NCBI GenBank assembly: GCA_016215025.1
Contig: JACRMI010000191.1
Span: 124,001 to 188,000, forward strand
Direction of reading: 5' to 3'
DNA: 64,000 nucleotides
Origin: Chloroflexota bacterium
GTDB lineage: Bacteria > Chloroflexota > Anaerolineae > UBA4142
The first letter of the stretch is position 1. Each line of letters begins with the position of its first letter. The notes under the pieces were generated by a model. The model was not told the DNA's origin and searched no databases. It saw nothing but the letters and a program-made list of their open reading frames with translations. Below, one piece after another: positions 33,764-43,965 of the stretch. Both the position numbers and the translations under genes were made by a program.

Positions 33764-36127
33764 CTAGTTTACCACAGAGATCGAAGAAATTACAGTTTCA
33801 CCTAACGCCTTGCCGGATACGCTATCGCGCAAACTGACCCCGATTTGGTAGGTTCCAGGTGCAAGACTCGCAGGGATGCTGAAATCGTGCCAGTCGAGCA
33901 ACACTTCGCCGGCGTCCCACTCAGTTGTCGAATAACTTCCATTAGCGGGGCGCGCCGAGTGTTCAAAAGCCACTTGTCCATTCGAAGCGCGCAATTGCAC
34001 AACTGCCACATAATCGCCTTGCGGCTTGGCGCGTGCGCGCCAATAAAGCCCAATCGAAAATTGCTCGCCGCGCTGGATTTCTTGCGACGCCGGAACATAG
34101 CCAATAAAGCGCATTTCGCCCATATCGACAAACAAAGGCTGTTCGATTTGTAACTCGCTCGCCGTGAACGACGATTTATTTTTTTCAACGTGGACGCTTG
34201 CGATTTGCGCTCCGTTACTGGGAGCAGAATCTGCCGTGGACGAATATACGAACATCGTAATGGCATAATCGCCGCGTGGCATCGTCGGCGGAAGATTCAG
34301 CGTGTACTGATCGCCGATCGCTTTACCGGCTTGCCATTGCGTCGTCGGCAGATTCCCGTCTTGCGGTTCGCCGTCGTGAGATGCCCACACATGTCCCGCT
34401 GCATCGACTAGGTGAATTGCAAATTTATATCGATTCGACACCGGTTGGTCGATTTGCCAAGCAACCACAGGACGAATTGTCATTCCACCCCGAATCGTAT
34501 CTGTCGCGGGTATGGTGCAACCAAGCAAAGTCACGCCATCGACAAATGAAATGCGCGGCGTGTTGGGAATTATGCGCTTGGCGATTAGATAGCCGTCTTG
34601 TCTTGTGACAACTTGGAAATATCCACTCGCAAGAAAATCCGACCAGAAGCCAGCATGGACGTTATACCATTGCCGGGTCGGATCGGCAAACAAATAATCG
34701 GCTTGGCGATAATCCGGAATCAGCGGAATCTCGTAGATGAATCGACGCTCGGAAAAACGCGCGATCAATTCGGTTTGTGCGACGACCGAGGCATCGGCGG
34801 GAATCATTTTCATCAATTGATCCGCGAGCGCCTTGTGGGGCGTCAATGTGTACGGTTCCGAATCGAATTGCCTACCTAGGAGCCAAGGCGAATTGAAATA
34901 ATAGCTCAAGCCAGCGGTCACGAAAATCAAGGCTGCCAAAGTTGCTTTTAACTGCCTCGCCGCAATAGGTGTTCGCGCCAGAGCGAGCACTCGCGCAACA
35001 CCGACCACACTCGCAAAAAACAGAAATGGAATAAACGGCGGCGTGTATGCCGCAGCAATCGAATACTGCGAGGCAAAATCGCTTAGGAGACTATAGCCAA
35101 AAGTTGGCAATGCCAGGAATAAAAATTCAAGGCCAATCAAGGGCATGAACGCAAGCGGTACCAACAAATGCAAGACAAATTCGATTTTAGCTGGGATGAC
35201 CACATGCGCCCACACGATGTCCGGGCGTGTGAATACAGTCTGAATTATTTCCGCCAAGTTCGTCCCAAGATAAGCATAGCGAATTTTTGCGCCCGCAATA
35301 GCGCCGCTGCCGAAATAATAGAACGTTGTGCCCGCACCTTTGCCCTGGAAAAATGGAACCACATACTGCAACACTGCTATGCCCCATGCGCCGCCAAACA
35401 GAGCTAGGATCGCTCCGAAAGCGTATCGTCGCTGCACGAGAAATATGTATGCGCCAAAAGCAATCGTGATGAATGCAACTTCTTCCTTGGTAATGAGTGC
35501 CAAGAACAAACAAACGAGAAAACCTGCGTCATGGCGACGCCAGAGAAAATACAGGGCGAAGGAAAGAAACGGAATGACGAGCGCAATCTCGTGGAATTCA
35601 CCGATGTTGATGTAACCTTGGAGCGGCGAAAGAAAATAGGCGACAACAATTGCCAACGCGAGCAAATACCCCACACGCCGACGAGCGAACCAATATAAAG
35701 GTAGCGCACCAATGCCACAGGCAACGATTTGCAAGATCAAGAGTGTTCGCGCGTCCGTCCAAAGCGCATAGAGCGGCACGAGCGCGAGCAATATCGGCGT
35801 AAAGCTCTTGCCGAGAAAAAGCGGCGCGTCCACGATAAACGAGTTCTCAAGCAGACGCCCGTTCAGCGAATTCCAAATCAGTTGATCATACTGGGCAAGG
35901 TCTGTGCCGCTATGATTAGCGATAAATCGTAAGATTGGTAAAGAGCCAAAAAAGATCAGAAATCCCAAGAAGAGAATCGAAAAAATATGATCGCCATGGC
36001 GCGTCAAGAACTCTGTACCGTTCCGTTGGGCTGCCCCCGTGATGACTCGCGGGACTACGAGCCACGTAACGATGCCAGCTATTAATCCAAGAAAAATCGT
36101 TACGGCAAAGTTGGAGAATGTATCCAT
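33764..36127 (-). CDS. DUF2079 membrane protein, copy 1
   Basis: 787 residues with about twelve membrane helices over the first 450 residues. 'DQLIWNSLNGRLLENSFIVD', 'GEFHEIALVIPFLSFAL' and 'LALITKEEVAFI' are DUF2079 hallmarks, a GT-C-like fold family. A C-terminal extracytoplasmic beta-rich part ends 'PGTYQIGVSLRDSVSGKALG'. Probably handles polyprenyl-linked sugars for the cell surface. A paralogue with the same layout is at 40463-42856, separated by five genes. Confidence 0.85.
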   Translation of the reverse strand: MDTFSNFAVTIFLGLIAGIVTWLVVPRVITGAAQRNGTEFLTRHGDHIFSILFLGFLIFFGSLPILRFIANHSGTDLAQYDQLIWNSLNGRLLENSFIVDAPLFLGKSFTPILLALVPLYALWTDARTLLILQIVACGIGALPLYWFARRRVGYLLALAIVVAYFLSPLQGYINIGEFHEIALVIPFLSFALYFLWRRHDAGFLVCLFLALITKEEVAFITIAFGAYIFLVQRRYAFGAILALFGGAWGIAVLQYVVPFFQGKGAGTTFYYFGSGAIAGAKIRYAYLGTNLAEIIQTVFTRPDIVWAHVVIPAKIEFVLHLLVPLAFMPLIGLEFLFLALPTFGYSLLSDFASQYSIAAAYTPPFIPFLFFASVVGVARVLALARTPIAARQLKATLAALIFVTAGLSYYFNSPWLLGRQFDSEPYTLTPHKALADQLMKMIPADASVVAQTELIARFSERRFIYEIPLIPDYRQADYLFADPTRQWYNVHAGFWSDFLASGYFQVVTRQDGYLIAKRIIPNTPRISFVDGVTLLGCTIPATDTIRGGMTIRPVVAWQIDQPVSNRYKFAIHLVDAAGHVWASHDGEPQDGNLPTTQWQAGKAIGDQYTLNLPPTMPRGDYAITMFVYSSTADSAPSNGAQIASVHVEKNKSSFTASELQIEQPLFVDMGEMRFIGYVPASQEIQRGEQFSIGLYWRARAKPQGDYVAVVQLRASNGQVAFEHSARPANGSYSTTEWDAGEVLLDWHDFSIPASLAPGTYQIGVSLRDSVSGKALGETVISSISVVN

Positions 36128-36128
36128 T

Positions 36129-36887
36129 TCACTTTACGGAATTGGCGTTTGGACCGACCACGCGCTTGTCCAACGGGACCCAATGTCCCAAGCGCAAATC
36201 CAACACACACGCCGTATAATCGCGCAGCATGTTCAAAAAGCGCGATTTGCTTTGCCCATGTCGCCGCAACACGTAAAAGACCGGCACCTCGATCATTTTA
36301 TAGTTTTGCCGCCATGCGAGGTACAACAGTCGAATAAAATATTCGCCATAGCCGCGAAAAACATAGTCGAGATTCAAGACCATCAGTTTGTCACGTCGCA
36401 TCGCAAAGAAACCGCTCAGATTATCTTGGACTTGGGTGCGAATGATGATGCGCACGAAAAGATTGTAGAGGAAACTAAACCGATAACGCAGTTCTTCTTC
36501 CATGCCACCGCCCATCACAAACCGCGAGCCAATAATCACGTCATAGTACTTGAGCAAGTCCACCATCTGCGGAATCATCTTTGGATCGTGATTGAAATCA
36601 GTATCCATGACGACGACCACATCACCGCGGCATTTTTGCAGACCGTACTTGATCGCCGTCGCCAAACCACTCTCCGTCGTGCGCACGTACAAATCGATAC
36701 AAGCGCCGGATTGCTTGGCGCGTTCGCGCACCAAGTTGGCAGTTCCATCAGGACTGTTATCATCGACAACGACGATTTGCACGCTATCGACCAACGGCGT
36801 CACCTGCGACTCGATTGCATCGATCAAATCGATAATATTGCCGCGCTCGTTATAGGTGGGCAAGATAATTGAAATATGCACGCTCAT
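36129..36887 (-). CDS. Polyprenol-phosphate mannosyltransferase-like GT2
   Basis: 252-residue GT2 enzyme of the dolichol/polyprenol-phosphate mannose synthase type: 'SIILPTYNERGNIIDLIDAI', 'IVVVDDNSPDGTANLVRERA', 'VVVMDTDFNHDPKMIPQMV' and 'GSRFVMGGGMEEELRYRFSF'. There is no C-terminal membrane part. It would make the lipid-linked sugar donor used by the neighbouring GT-C membrane proteins. It abuts DUF2079 copy 1 with one base between. Confidence 0.9.
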   Translation of the reverse strand: MSVHISIILPTYNERGNIIDLIDAIESQVTPLVDSVQIVVVDDNSPDGTANLVRERAKQSGACIDLYVRTTESGLATAIKYGLQKCRGDVVVVMDTDFNHDPKMIPQMVDLLKYYDVIIGSRFVMGGGMEEELRYRFSFLYNLFVRIIIRTQVQDNLSGFFAMRRDKLMVLNLDYVFRGYGEYFIRLLYLAWRQNYKMIEVPVFYVLRRHGQSKSRFLNMLRDYTACVLDLRLGHWVPLDKRVVGPNANSVK

Positions 36888-36890
36888 CCT

Positions 36891-37475
36891 TCACTGAATT
36901 GTACTAGTGTAGAGATTCCATTTCTTTCGATACAGTGCAAACTCTTTGACGCACTTGAATCCAAGCGCAGTGTAAAACCGATTAGCGCGCTGATTCGATT
37001 GCAACACGGTCACCTTGTACGAATGAACACCCTGCGCGCGAAAGGTCTCGTTGAGAGCATTGACCAATTGACGACCAAGACCTCGTCCGCGATACGCTTC
37101 GTCAAATCCGATGACGACGAGTTCTGCTTTTTCGGGAACATCTTCTTTGCTCGGATATAAAAAAGTTTCCAAGACATTTGAGATCAACTTGGGACGACGA
37201 AACAACGCCACAAAAACGCGCAAGCTCATTGGGATGGCTTTGCTCAGCACAATCTGTTTGAACAAAGAACTCGTATCGACACTTCCCAAAACGAATCCAA
37301 CGGGTTGGTTGTTTTCGAAAGCAATAAAACCAAATCCAACACCTAGATCAAACACCCCTTGATAAAATATGGTCAGGAATTCTTTCCCCAAGCTGGGTAA
37401 AAAGTCACCGGCGAGTGCTGCGCAATGGATTTCGGCGACGCGCGCTGCATGTTCGCGCTTCATCGGAACCATCAT
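36891..37475 (-). CDS. GNAT acetyltransferase
   Basis: 194 residues with a GNAT acetyl-CoA loop 'DEAYRGRGLGRQLVNALNE' and 'NQRANRFYTALGFKCVKEF'. Its ATG overlaps the aminotransferase stop (ATGA). N-acetylation of the amino sugar made by the neighbouring aminotransferase is the natural guess, as in other sugar clusters. Confidence 0.85.
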   Translation of the reverse strand: MMVPMKREHAARVAEIHCAALAGDFLPSLGKEFLTIFYQGVFDLGVGFGFIAFENNQPVGFVLGSVDTSSLFKQIVLSKAIPMSLRVFVALFRRPKLISNVLETFLYPSKEDVPEKAELVVIGFDEAYRGRGLGRQLVNALNETFRAQGVHSYKVTVLQSNQRANRFYTALGFKCVKEFALYRKKWNLYTSTIQ

Positions 37476-38605
37476 CTCTTAGCCTCTCGGATAGCATTGG
37501 CAATGCGCTGAATGTCTTTGTCGGTCAAGGTCAACGCCGAGGGCAAATTGATTCCCTGGCGCGCCAGCCGCTCCGCCACCGGCAAGGATTCTCCCTTGTT
37601 GTACGGCGGCATGGTGTGAATCGGATGAAAGAAGGGGCGACTGTCGATGCCGCAAGATTTCAAGTGCGCCATCAGCGCGTCGCGTGAAATTCCAAACTCG
37701 TCGCCCACCAAAATCGAATACATCCAATACACACTTTTTGCCCAAGATTCTTCCGGTGGCAACGTAATCCCCGACACATCTCCAAGCAATCGACTGTAGA
37801 GCGCGGCGATTTCGCGCTTGCGCGCGATGAATTCATCGATACGTTCCATCTGCGCGACACCCAATGCTGCTTGAATATTCGTGATGCGATAGTTATAGCC
37901 GATGATGGGATGCCAGTAGCGTTCAGTGGGCGACATGCCATGATCGCGTAACCAACGCGCTTTTTCGGCTAACTCGTCGTTGTCGGTCGTGAGCATTCCA
38001 CCTTCGCCGGTGGTAATGATCTTGTTGCCGTAAAAACTAAACGTGGCAATTCGACCCAACCTACCGACCCGTTGTCCTTTGTATTCTGCGCCGTGCGCTT
38101 CCGCCGCATCTTCGAGCACGATCAAATTATGCTCGCGCGCAATGGCGTTGATCGCATCCATATCGACCGGGTGTCCATAGAGATGCACCGGCATAATTGC
38201 TTTGGTGCGTGGCGTAATCTTGCGCGCCACGTCAATCGGATCGAGATTCCAAGTTCGGGGTTCGCTTTCCGCCAAGACCGGTTCAGCGCCGGTATAATAG
38301 ACTGCATTCGCCGACGCAATAAACGTGAGAGAAGGAACGATCACTTGATCGCCTTGTCCAATACCCAACACGACCAAAGCGAGATGCAATGCCGTGGTGC
38401 CATTGCTGGTGGCAACGCCATGCTTGGTTCCGCAGAATCGTGCAAACTCTTGTTCGAATCGAGGAATGTATTTTCCAAGCGATGAGATCCAACTACTCGT
38501 CACACAATCGGTAACGTACGCTAACTCATTGCCATTCAACAACGGTTCAGCGACCGGAATGAATCGCTCGGAATTTTCTGCATTAGGGTTAATTGCTTGT
38601 GACAT
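37472..38605 (-). CDS. DegT/DnrJ/EryC1/StrS sugar aminotransferase
   Basis: 377-residue PLP enzyme that aminates a keto-sugar nucleotide. 'IPRFEQEFARFCGTKHGVAT' at the start, 'IVLEDAAEAHGAEYKGQRVG' and the PLP lysine in 'GNKIITTGEGGMLTTDN' are family signatures. It is coupled to the GNAT gene, a common pair in N-acylated amino sugar synthesis. It overlaps the following (upstream) membrane gene by 17 bases. Confidence 0.92.
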   Translation of the reverse strand: MSQAINPNAENSERFIPVAEPLLNGNELAYVTDCVTSSWISSLGKYIPRFEQEFARFCGTKHGVATSNGTTALHLALVVLGIGQGDQVIVPSLTFIASANAVYYTGAEPVLAESEPRTWNLDPIDVARKITPRTKAIMPVHLYGHPVDMDAINAIAREHNLIVLEDAAEAHGAEYKGQRVGRLGRIATFSFYGNKIITTGEGGMLTTDNDELAEKARWLRDHGMSPTERYWHPIIGYNYRITNIQAALGVAQMERIDEFIARKREIAALYSRLLGDVSGITLPPEESWAKSVYWMYSILVGDEFGISRDALMAHLKSCGIDSRPFFHPIHTMPPYNKGESLPVAERLARQGINLPSALTLTDKDIQRIANAIREAKR

Positions 38606-40466
38606 GAACCTCTAAATTCGATCCTTTCTCAATTCTTGCTTGTGATTTCTTCTTAACCCACCCCGCAACATCGGCGACGAAATAACCGGCTGCCATGCAT
38701 AACGGCGTAGCAATGACAAGACTGTATTGTTCCCACTTGGCTTCCCAAAGCGAAACAAAAATGACGCCGACGACCAGCCATGCGAAGAACAATCGGCTTT
38801 TATGCCAGAGCGATGGCAAGCCCAGCAAAGCTAGTCCATAAATGAGCGTATCCCACATAATCAGGAATACATTGGGAAACATATAATCAGGCGCATAAAT
38901 CTTCGCCGGTCCGGCCAACCAAACAACGTTATACCACCATGGTCGCGCTAGCTCTTTGACGTACTCACGCGTCGAGAATGATCCGTGAAATGAAAACATG
39001 CCAAGCATACGTCCAACCGGATCATACCAAAGGTACGGATCGAGCGCAAAAAAAGCGAATGCGACAACCAAACCATAGCCAATTATTTTCAAGGGCTGGC
39101 GACGTTGCTCCCACAAAAGAAAAGGAAGGACGGCGAATCCGACGACGATGTAGATAAACTTGGACGCGCCGGTCGCGCCTAGCGCCAACGCGGATAAATA
39201 CAGCCAGCGATCTTTCGACGATTGGCGATAACATTCAAATGCGATCACCGCTAACGCGGCAGTTAACGCGGGCAACGCTTCCAAGTACACCATGCTGGTG
39301 AACTTGACTTCGGTCGTCTGAATGGCAAGAAACCAACCCGCTAGAGGATTCAACAAAGCAATCATCCCTGCTTGTATGGCACCGAAAAGTACGGCGACGG
39401 TTCTCATCATCTCAACGTTGGACAGCCCTAATTTTGCCATATCACGAACAATCAGACTGGACGCAAAAATCAATTTAAATAGAATCGGGTGACCTTCGCC
39501 AGCATCAAAAGTAATAACTTGGCGCCAATCCGAGACAATGATTGCGTGATAGTAATTCTCCACAATCCCCATATAGATCGAATCGTCGCCTTCGACCGGC
39601 AAGCGCGTCAAAGCATGAACCCGCAGTACAAGCGCAACCATCGCTATCCCAAGCGGAATTGCCCACCACGCTGCGCGCCGCCATTTTGAAGAATCCGCTC
39701 GCGCTAACAAACTCTGCCAACCACGAATGCCCACAGTCGCTGCGATGACTCCAACCCCAAGCACAAAAATGACGATGCGCTGACTGGCTTCAAGTCGAAA
39801 GAGAGTAATTGCAATGGCAAATAAAACGACGGCAACCATTCCGACCATGAATGCCCATCGCTCACTCAATCCCAAATATTGCGAGAACAAATACAGTCCC
39901 CCCACGAAAACTAGGACAAAAAGCAACTGGGGCAACGAAGGAATAACCAAATCATTGAAGGATCCATTCCACTTGGGTTGAATTTCCACCGAATCGACCG
40001 CAATACCTAGCTGGCGATCATCACCTGATTCGGCTATCTCACTCGGGACGAATGGAATCGAATTGAAACCAACGACCAAATCGTCACCTGGAAAAACGAC
40101 ATTATCGGAGATCGTAAAGCGCCACGTTCGCCAACCTGCCCGGTCAATCACACCGATTGGAGTACCATTTGCCGTCACAGTCGCTGTAAAGATTTGATTT
40201 TCATGACGCCAGGCATTCGCAATAACCGTCAAATTAAGCGCAGATTTGCCAACTCCCGAAAAGTGGACCGTACCGTTTCCGCGTGTCCAACGGAATGAAT
40301 GCTCAGGTGCGTGCTCCACATAGTAAAAGCCACTGACATTTCGAAGACTTGCATCTGCGACCAGGATTTTTGTCGGCACACGCGACTGGTAGGCGACGAA
40401 TACTGACACAATCGCGAACAGTATCAGCAAGAGAATGTGCTTGATTATCGACACTTGGTTTTTCAC
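38589..40466 (-). CDS. GT39-like membrane glycosyltransferase
   Basis: 625 residues: an N-terminal beta-rich extracytoplasmic part (about 40-160) between helices, then about ten membrane helices with 'LPVEGDDSIYMGIVENYYHA' (acidic first loop of PMT-type enzymes). This arrangement is unusual because the soluble part precedes the GT-C core. Acceptor unknown. It overlaps DUF2079 copy 2 by four bases and the aminotransferase by 17. Confidence 0.78.
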   Translation of the reverse strand: MKNQVSIIKHILLLILFAIVSVFVAYQSRVPTKILVADASLRNVSGFYYVEHAPEHSFRWTRGNGTVHFSGVGKSALNLTVIANAWRHENQIFTATVTANGTPIGVIDRAGWRTWRFTISDNVVFPGDDLVVGFNSIPFVPSEIAESGDDRQLGIAVDSVEIQPKWNGSFNDLVIPSLPQLLFVLVFVGGLYLFSQYLGLSERWAFMVGMVAVVLFAIAITLFRLEASQRIVIFVLGVGVIAATVGIRGWQSLLARADSSKWRRAAWWAIPLGIAMVALVLRVHALTRLPVEGDDSIYMGIVENYYHAIIVSDWRQVITFDAGEGHPILFKLIFASSLIVRDMAKLGLSNVEMMRTVAVLFGAIQAGMIALLNPLAGWFLAIQTTEVKFTSMVYLEALPALTAALAVIAFECYRQSSKDRWLYLSALALGATGASKFIYIVVGFAVLPFLLWEQRRQPLKIIGYGLVVAFAFFALDPYLWYDPVGRMLGMFSFHGSFSTREYVKELARPWWYNVVWLAGPAKIYAPDYMFPNVFLIMWDTLIYGLALLGLPSLWHKSRLFFAWLVVGVIFVSLWEAKWEQYSLVIATPLCMAAGYFVADVAGWVKKKSQARIEKGSNLEVHVTSN

Positions 40467-42856
40467 TGTTTGATCGTAATGGTTGATATTGGAGTTTCGC
40501 CGACTGTCTGTCCTGAAACGGCATCGCGTAAACTCGCCAATAGCTGATAATCGCCAGGAGACAGATGGGATGGCAACGTCAAGTCATGCCAATCGAGTAA
40601 CACCTCACCCGAGTCCCATTGAAGCGTAGGATATGTTCCATTCGCCGGTCGCACAACTTGCTCGACCGCAATCTGCCCGACAGAATTACGCAGTTGAACA
40701 ACCACATTGTAATCTGCTTGCGGTTTGCTGCGCGCACGCCAGTACAATCCTACTGACAATGAATCACCTGTATTGACTGATTGAGGAATCGGCGTCGATC
40801 CGAGAAAACGCATTTCGCGCATATCGACAAACAAGGGACGCTCGATCAACAGGTCACTTGCAGAAAATGATTGTTTGTTCTTCTCGACGTGAAACGTGCC
40901 AAACACAAACTGCGTGCCGAGCGCTTGTCCGTGTTCATCGCGCACGGCAAGATAATTGTCATCGTTGATTGGATGCAGCGCAACGGCGAATCGGTATTCG
41001 CCAGATGGTATCGTGACCGGAAGTTTTAGCGTGTATTGATCGCCAATCGATTTGCCCACCTGCCACTCACTCGTCGGCATCTCGCCATCATCCGGCTCGC
41101 GGTCCTCCTCTGACCAAACATGACCCTGCAAATCCACAACCCGCACCGTCACGCCATAGCGCTCGTCGAGCGATTGATCGGAGCGCCACGACACAATGGG
41201 ACGCAAGGTCATCCCACCTTGAATCGTGCCAGTCGTTGGCAATGTGTGACCTAGGAATGTGATCGAATCGCCAAATTGAATTTCGCGTGGATAGTACGGC
41301 GAACGACGACGCCCTAGCCAATAACCATCCTGATCGACCAGCGTTTCAAAATAACCAAGAGAGCGCTGCGTCTCCCAGTACCCTTGATGAACGCGATACC
41401 ACTGCGCTTTAGCATCCGCCAGGATGTAATCGGCTTGACGATAATCTGGAATCACCGGAATTTCATACACCTGACGACGATTCGACAACTGCGCAAGAAA
41501 TTCATTTTGCGCGATAACGACCGCATCGTTGGGAATTTGTGCCATCAGTTGATTGCCGAGCAAAGCGTGCGAATCGATCACATAACGATCCGGCTGAAAA
41601 TTGCGCGCCAAGGGACCAGGACTTTGCAGAAAATACGATCCAACACTAGCCACCGTTAACGCCACCGCAAACGATCCCTTGATCGCCATCGATTGACCCT
41701 TGGACTGTTTGATGACTCTTTGCGCGCCAACGATGGTCGCAAAAAATATAAAGGGCAAGAGCGGCGAAAAATAATACGAGCGAATCTCGTATTGCAGCCC
41801 ATACGTGCTGAGCAATGAATAGCCGAATGTCGGCAATGTTAGAAGGAAAACGTCCATGCCGATCAACGGCAAGAGCATCAACGGAACAAGCAAATGAAGA
41901 ACATAGGCTATCTTTTCAGGAACGAGGATATGTTCAAGAACAAAATCGGGACGTGTAATCAACGTGGTCAAGATTTCTGGAACGCTGCGACCCAAATAGC
42001 CGTAACGTGTACCACCACCGCCGATCGAACCTTGTCCAAAATAATAAAACGTGCCGCCATACTGCGCGCCGCGAAAAAATGGAATTAGGAATTGCAAAAG
42101 CACGACCGCCCACACCGCCCCAAATGCTGCCAAGCCTAAACCTAGCCAACGTTTCCGTTGAAACAGAAAAATATACACTCCGAAAATAATAGCAATCAGC
42201 GCGATTTCTTCTTTCACCAACAGCGCCAGACCGAGGCAAACAAAAAAACCTTTGTAATGTTCACGTAAAAGGAAAAACGTGGCATATGCCAAAAACGGAA
42301 CCGCTAACGCAATCTCGTGGAATTCGGTTAGTCCGATGTACTCCAACCCAGGATAAAGATAGTACGCCAGCGCTATGACAAGCGCGAGCGTTCCGCCTAG
42401 TCGTTGTCGGGCAAACCAATAGATTGGAAATCCACCTGCGCCCAGCCCAACCACTTGAACGATCAACAAAACGATCGGACTAGACCATACGGCATACAGT
42501 GGCACGAACGCAAGCAAAATCGGCGTAAAGCTTTTGCCTAAGAACGTTTCCGTATCTCGGACAAAAGTACCTTCCAGCAAACGTCCGTTCAGCGAGTTCC
42601 AAATCAGTTGACCATACTGACCTAAATCCCAGGATGTGTTAACGCCCAGATAGCCCGTGTGAAACGAAAGGTAACGAACTATCGCCAATGCTGAAAAGAC
42701 AATTGTGTATGCAATCGCGAGGACAAGAAATGCACGATCCGTCGAAACAATCGATAATCGAATGCGCCGCTGCTGGCGCGCCAAGAGCCAATAAGCTAAC
42801 CCTGCCGAAACACAAGCCGCGAAGAAAACAAAAACCAAATCGCCGAAAACATTCAT
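40463..42856 (-). CDS. DUF2079 membrane protein, copy 2
   Basis: 797 residues, same layout as the protein at 33764-36127: 'GQYGQLIWNSLNGRLLEGTF', 'GLTEFHEIALAVPFLAYATF', 'LALLVKEEIALIA', and the C-terminal beta part ending 'GDYQLLASLRDAVSGQTVG'. The first 450 residues form the membrane core. The two copies likely arose by duplication. It starts just after the EutJ-like gene, four bases apart, though the functions seem unrelated. Confidence 0.86.
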   Translation of the reverse strand: MNVFGDLVFVFFAACVSAGLAYWLLARQQRRIRLSIVSTDRAFLVLAIAYTIVFSALAIVRYLSFHTGYLGVNTSWDLGQYGQLIWNSLNGRLLEGTFVRDTETFLGKSFTPILLAFVPLYAVWSSPIVLLIVQVVGLGAGGFPIYWFARQRLGGTLALVIALAYYLYPGLEYIGLTEFHEIALAVPFLAYATFFLLREHYKGFFVCLGLALLVKEEIALIAIIFGVYIFLFQRKRWLGLGLAAFGAVWAVVLLQFLIPFFRGAQYGGTFYYFGQGSIGGGGTRYGYLGRSVPEILTTLITRPDFVLEHILVPEKIAYVLHLLVPLMLLPLIGMDVFLLTLPTFGYSLLSTYGLQYEIRSYYFSPLLPFIFFATIVGAQRVIKQSKGQSMAIKGSFAVALTVASVGSYFLQSPGPLARNFQPDRYVIDSHALLGNQLMAQIPNDAVVIAQNEFLAQLSNRRQVYEIPVIPDYRQADYILADAKAQWYRVHQGYWETQRSLGYFETLVDQDGYWLGRRRSPYYPREIQFGDSITFLGHTLPTTGTIQGGMTLRPIVSWRSDQSLDERYGVTVRVVDLQGHVWSEEDREPDDGEMPTSEWQVGKSIGDQYTLKLPVTIPSGEYRFAVALHPINDDNYLAVRDEHGQALGTQFVFGTFHVEKNKQSFSASDLLIERPLFVDMREMRFLGSTPIPQSVNTGDSLSVGLYWRARSKPQADYNVVVQLRNSVGQIAVEQVVRPANGTYPTLQWDSGEVLLDWHDLTLPSHLSPGDYQLLASLRDAVSGQTVGETPISTITIKQ

Positions 42857-42860
42857 GCGA

Positions 42861-43694
42861 CTATCGATCTGCCATCGCGATACCGAGCGGAGTCACAAAC
42901 AGCGGCTCGACGGGCACAATTGTCTTGACGCCGGTCATTTCTTCCACAACTTGCGCAATCCCTTTGAAATTCGACGTGCCACCGACCATATAAATCGATT
43001 GGACATTGTGTGAATAAATGTGTCGCGCCACTATCGAGCCGACCTTTTCCATCACCGGGCGTATCAGTGGATATAATCGATCATGCTCGCGTGGATTAGT
43101 CTTTAGCTTCTCCGCTTCCTCAAACGCAATATTGAGCGCGCCAGCAATGACCAGTGAAAAATGAGTCCCGCCCGTTGCTTCGTCGGCGGTATAAATCACC
43201 TTGCCCTCTTGCAGGATAGCAATGCCCGTCGTCCCGCCGCCTACATCGACAATTGCGCCATCGCGGATTTGCAACACCGCATTCGCCGCCGTCGGCTCGT
43301 CGATCTCCGCGCGGCAATCGAAACCGGCGGCGCGGACAACGTTCGCCGTGGCGCGCACTTCGGCGAGCGGGACACCCGGCGGAAAGCCGGTCGCGGCATG
43401 GGTGAGTCGAAAACCTAATCGCGATTCAACTTGGCTTTTGAGTTCGCGCAACAAATCAATCGCGCCGATAAAATCTACGACGAGGCCATCGCGGACGACG
43501 TTTGCAAATCGATACGTGCCTGCAAGCGGTTGAGCGTTTTCGTCGAGGACAATCAAGACGGTGTACGCTGTGCCTAGATCGACGCCAACACGCAAAAGCG
43601 CATCGCCGCGATACGCTTCGCGGCGGTTAGTCGCACGCACATCGTGCATGATGCGATCAGTTTGAGCAAGGAGCGAATCGAGATTGGGATTCAC
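42861..43694 (-). CDS. eutJ: EutJ-like actin/Hsp70-fold BMC protein
   Basis: 277 residues of the EutJ family: 'LRVGVDLGTAYTVLIVLDEN' (phosphate-1), 'GAIVDVGGGTTGIAIL' (phosphate-2), 'YMVGGTSNFKGIAQVVEEM' (adenosine). In ethanolamine loci EutJ is regarded as a chaperone-like ATPase, role not established. The start is GTG at 43694. It lies seven bases after the small EutQ/EutT-N-like gene, showing that BMC genes continue inside the glycosyltransferase block. Confidence 0.88.
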   Translation of the reverse strand: MNPNLDSLLAQTDRIMHDVRATNRREAYRGDALLRVGVDLGTAYTVLIVLDENAQPLAGTYRFANVVRDGLVVDFIGAIDLLRELKSQVESRLGFRLTHAATGFPPGVPLAEVRATANVVRAAGFDCRAEIDEPTAANAVLQIRDGAIVDVGGGTTGIAILQEGKVIYTADEATGGTHFSLVIAGALNIAFEEAEKLKTNPREHDRLYPLIRPVMEKVGSIVARHIYSHNVQSIYMVGGTSNFKGIAQVVEEMTGVKTIVPVEPLFVTPLGIAMADR

Positions 43695-43701
43695 GGGTTA
43701 T

Positions 43702-43950
43702 TTACGAATGCTCCTCGCGTGGCGTATTCTTCCATTTCGTAGCAAGGTAGGGCAAGCCGCCTTCCGAGTAATGCGAGACGCGGGGCCATTCAGGCGAAAC
43801 ACATTCGCCACCCACGAAAATGTCCAAGCGCCATTGATTGATGAAATCCAATGCGGCGGGACTAAAACGCGTACCCGCAGGAAAGTCGAAACGATTGACC
43901 GTGCCTTCTTGCCATTGTTCGCGCAATTCTTGTTCGGTAATAAACGCCAT
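43702..43950 (-). CDS. Small EutT/EutQ N-domain-like protein
   Basis: 82 residues from ATG 43950: 'MAFITEQELREQW', then 'FDFPAGTRFSPAALDFINQW' and 'RLDIFVGGE'. This follows the N-terminal segment of EutT ('FITEAWLR...LTPSARELL...I'), but no adenosyltransferase domain is attached. The frame runs upstream to 44007 through a palindromic repeat, so the inner ATG is preferred. It is coupled to the EutJ-like gene. Confidence 0.72.
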   Translation of the reverse strand: MAFITEQELREQWQEGTVNRFDFPAGTRFSPAALDFINQWRLDIFVGGECVSPEWPRVSHYSEGGLPYLATKWKNTPREEHS

Positions 43951-43965
43951 TGGAAAATTCCTTTT

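Noticed and set aside
43702..43950. Full EutT adenosyltransferase
   Set aside because: Only the first 80 residues fit; the catalytic domain is missing.
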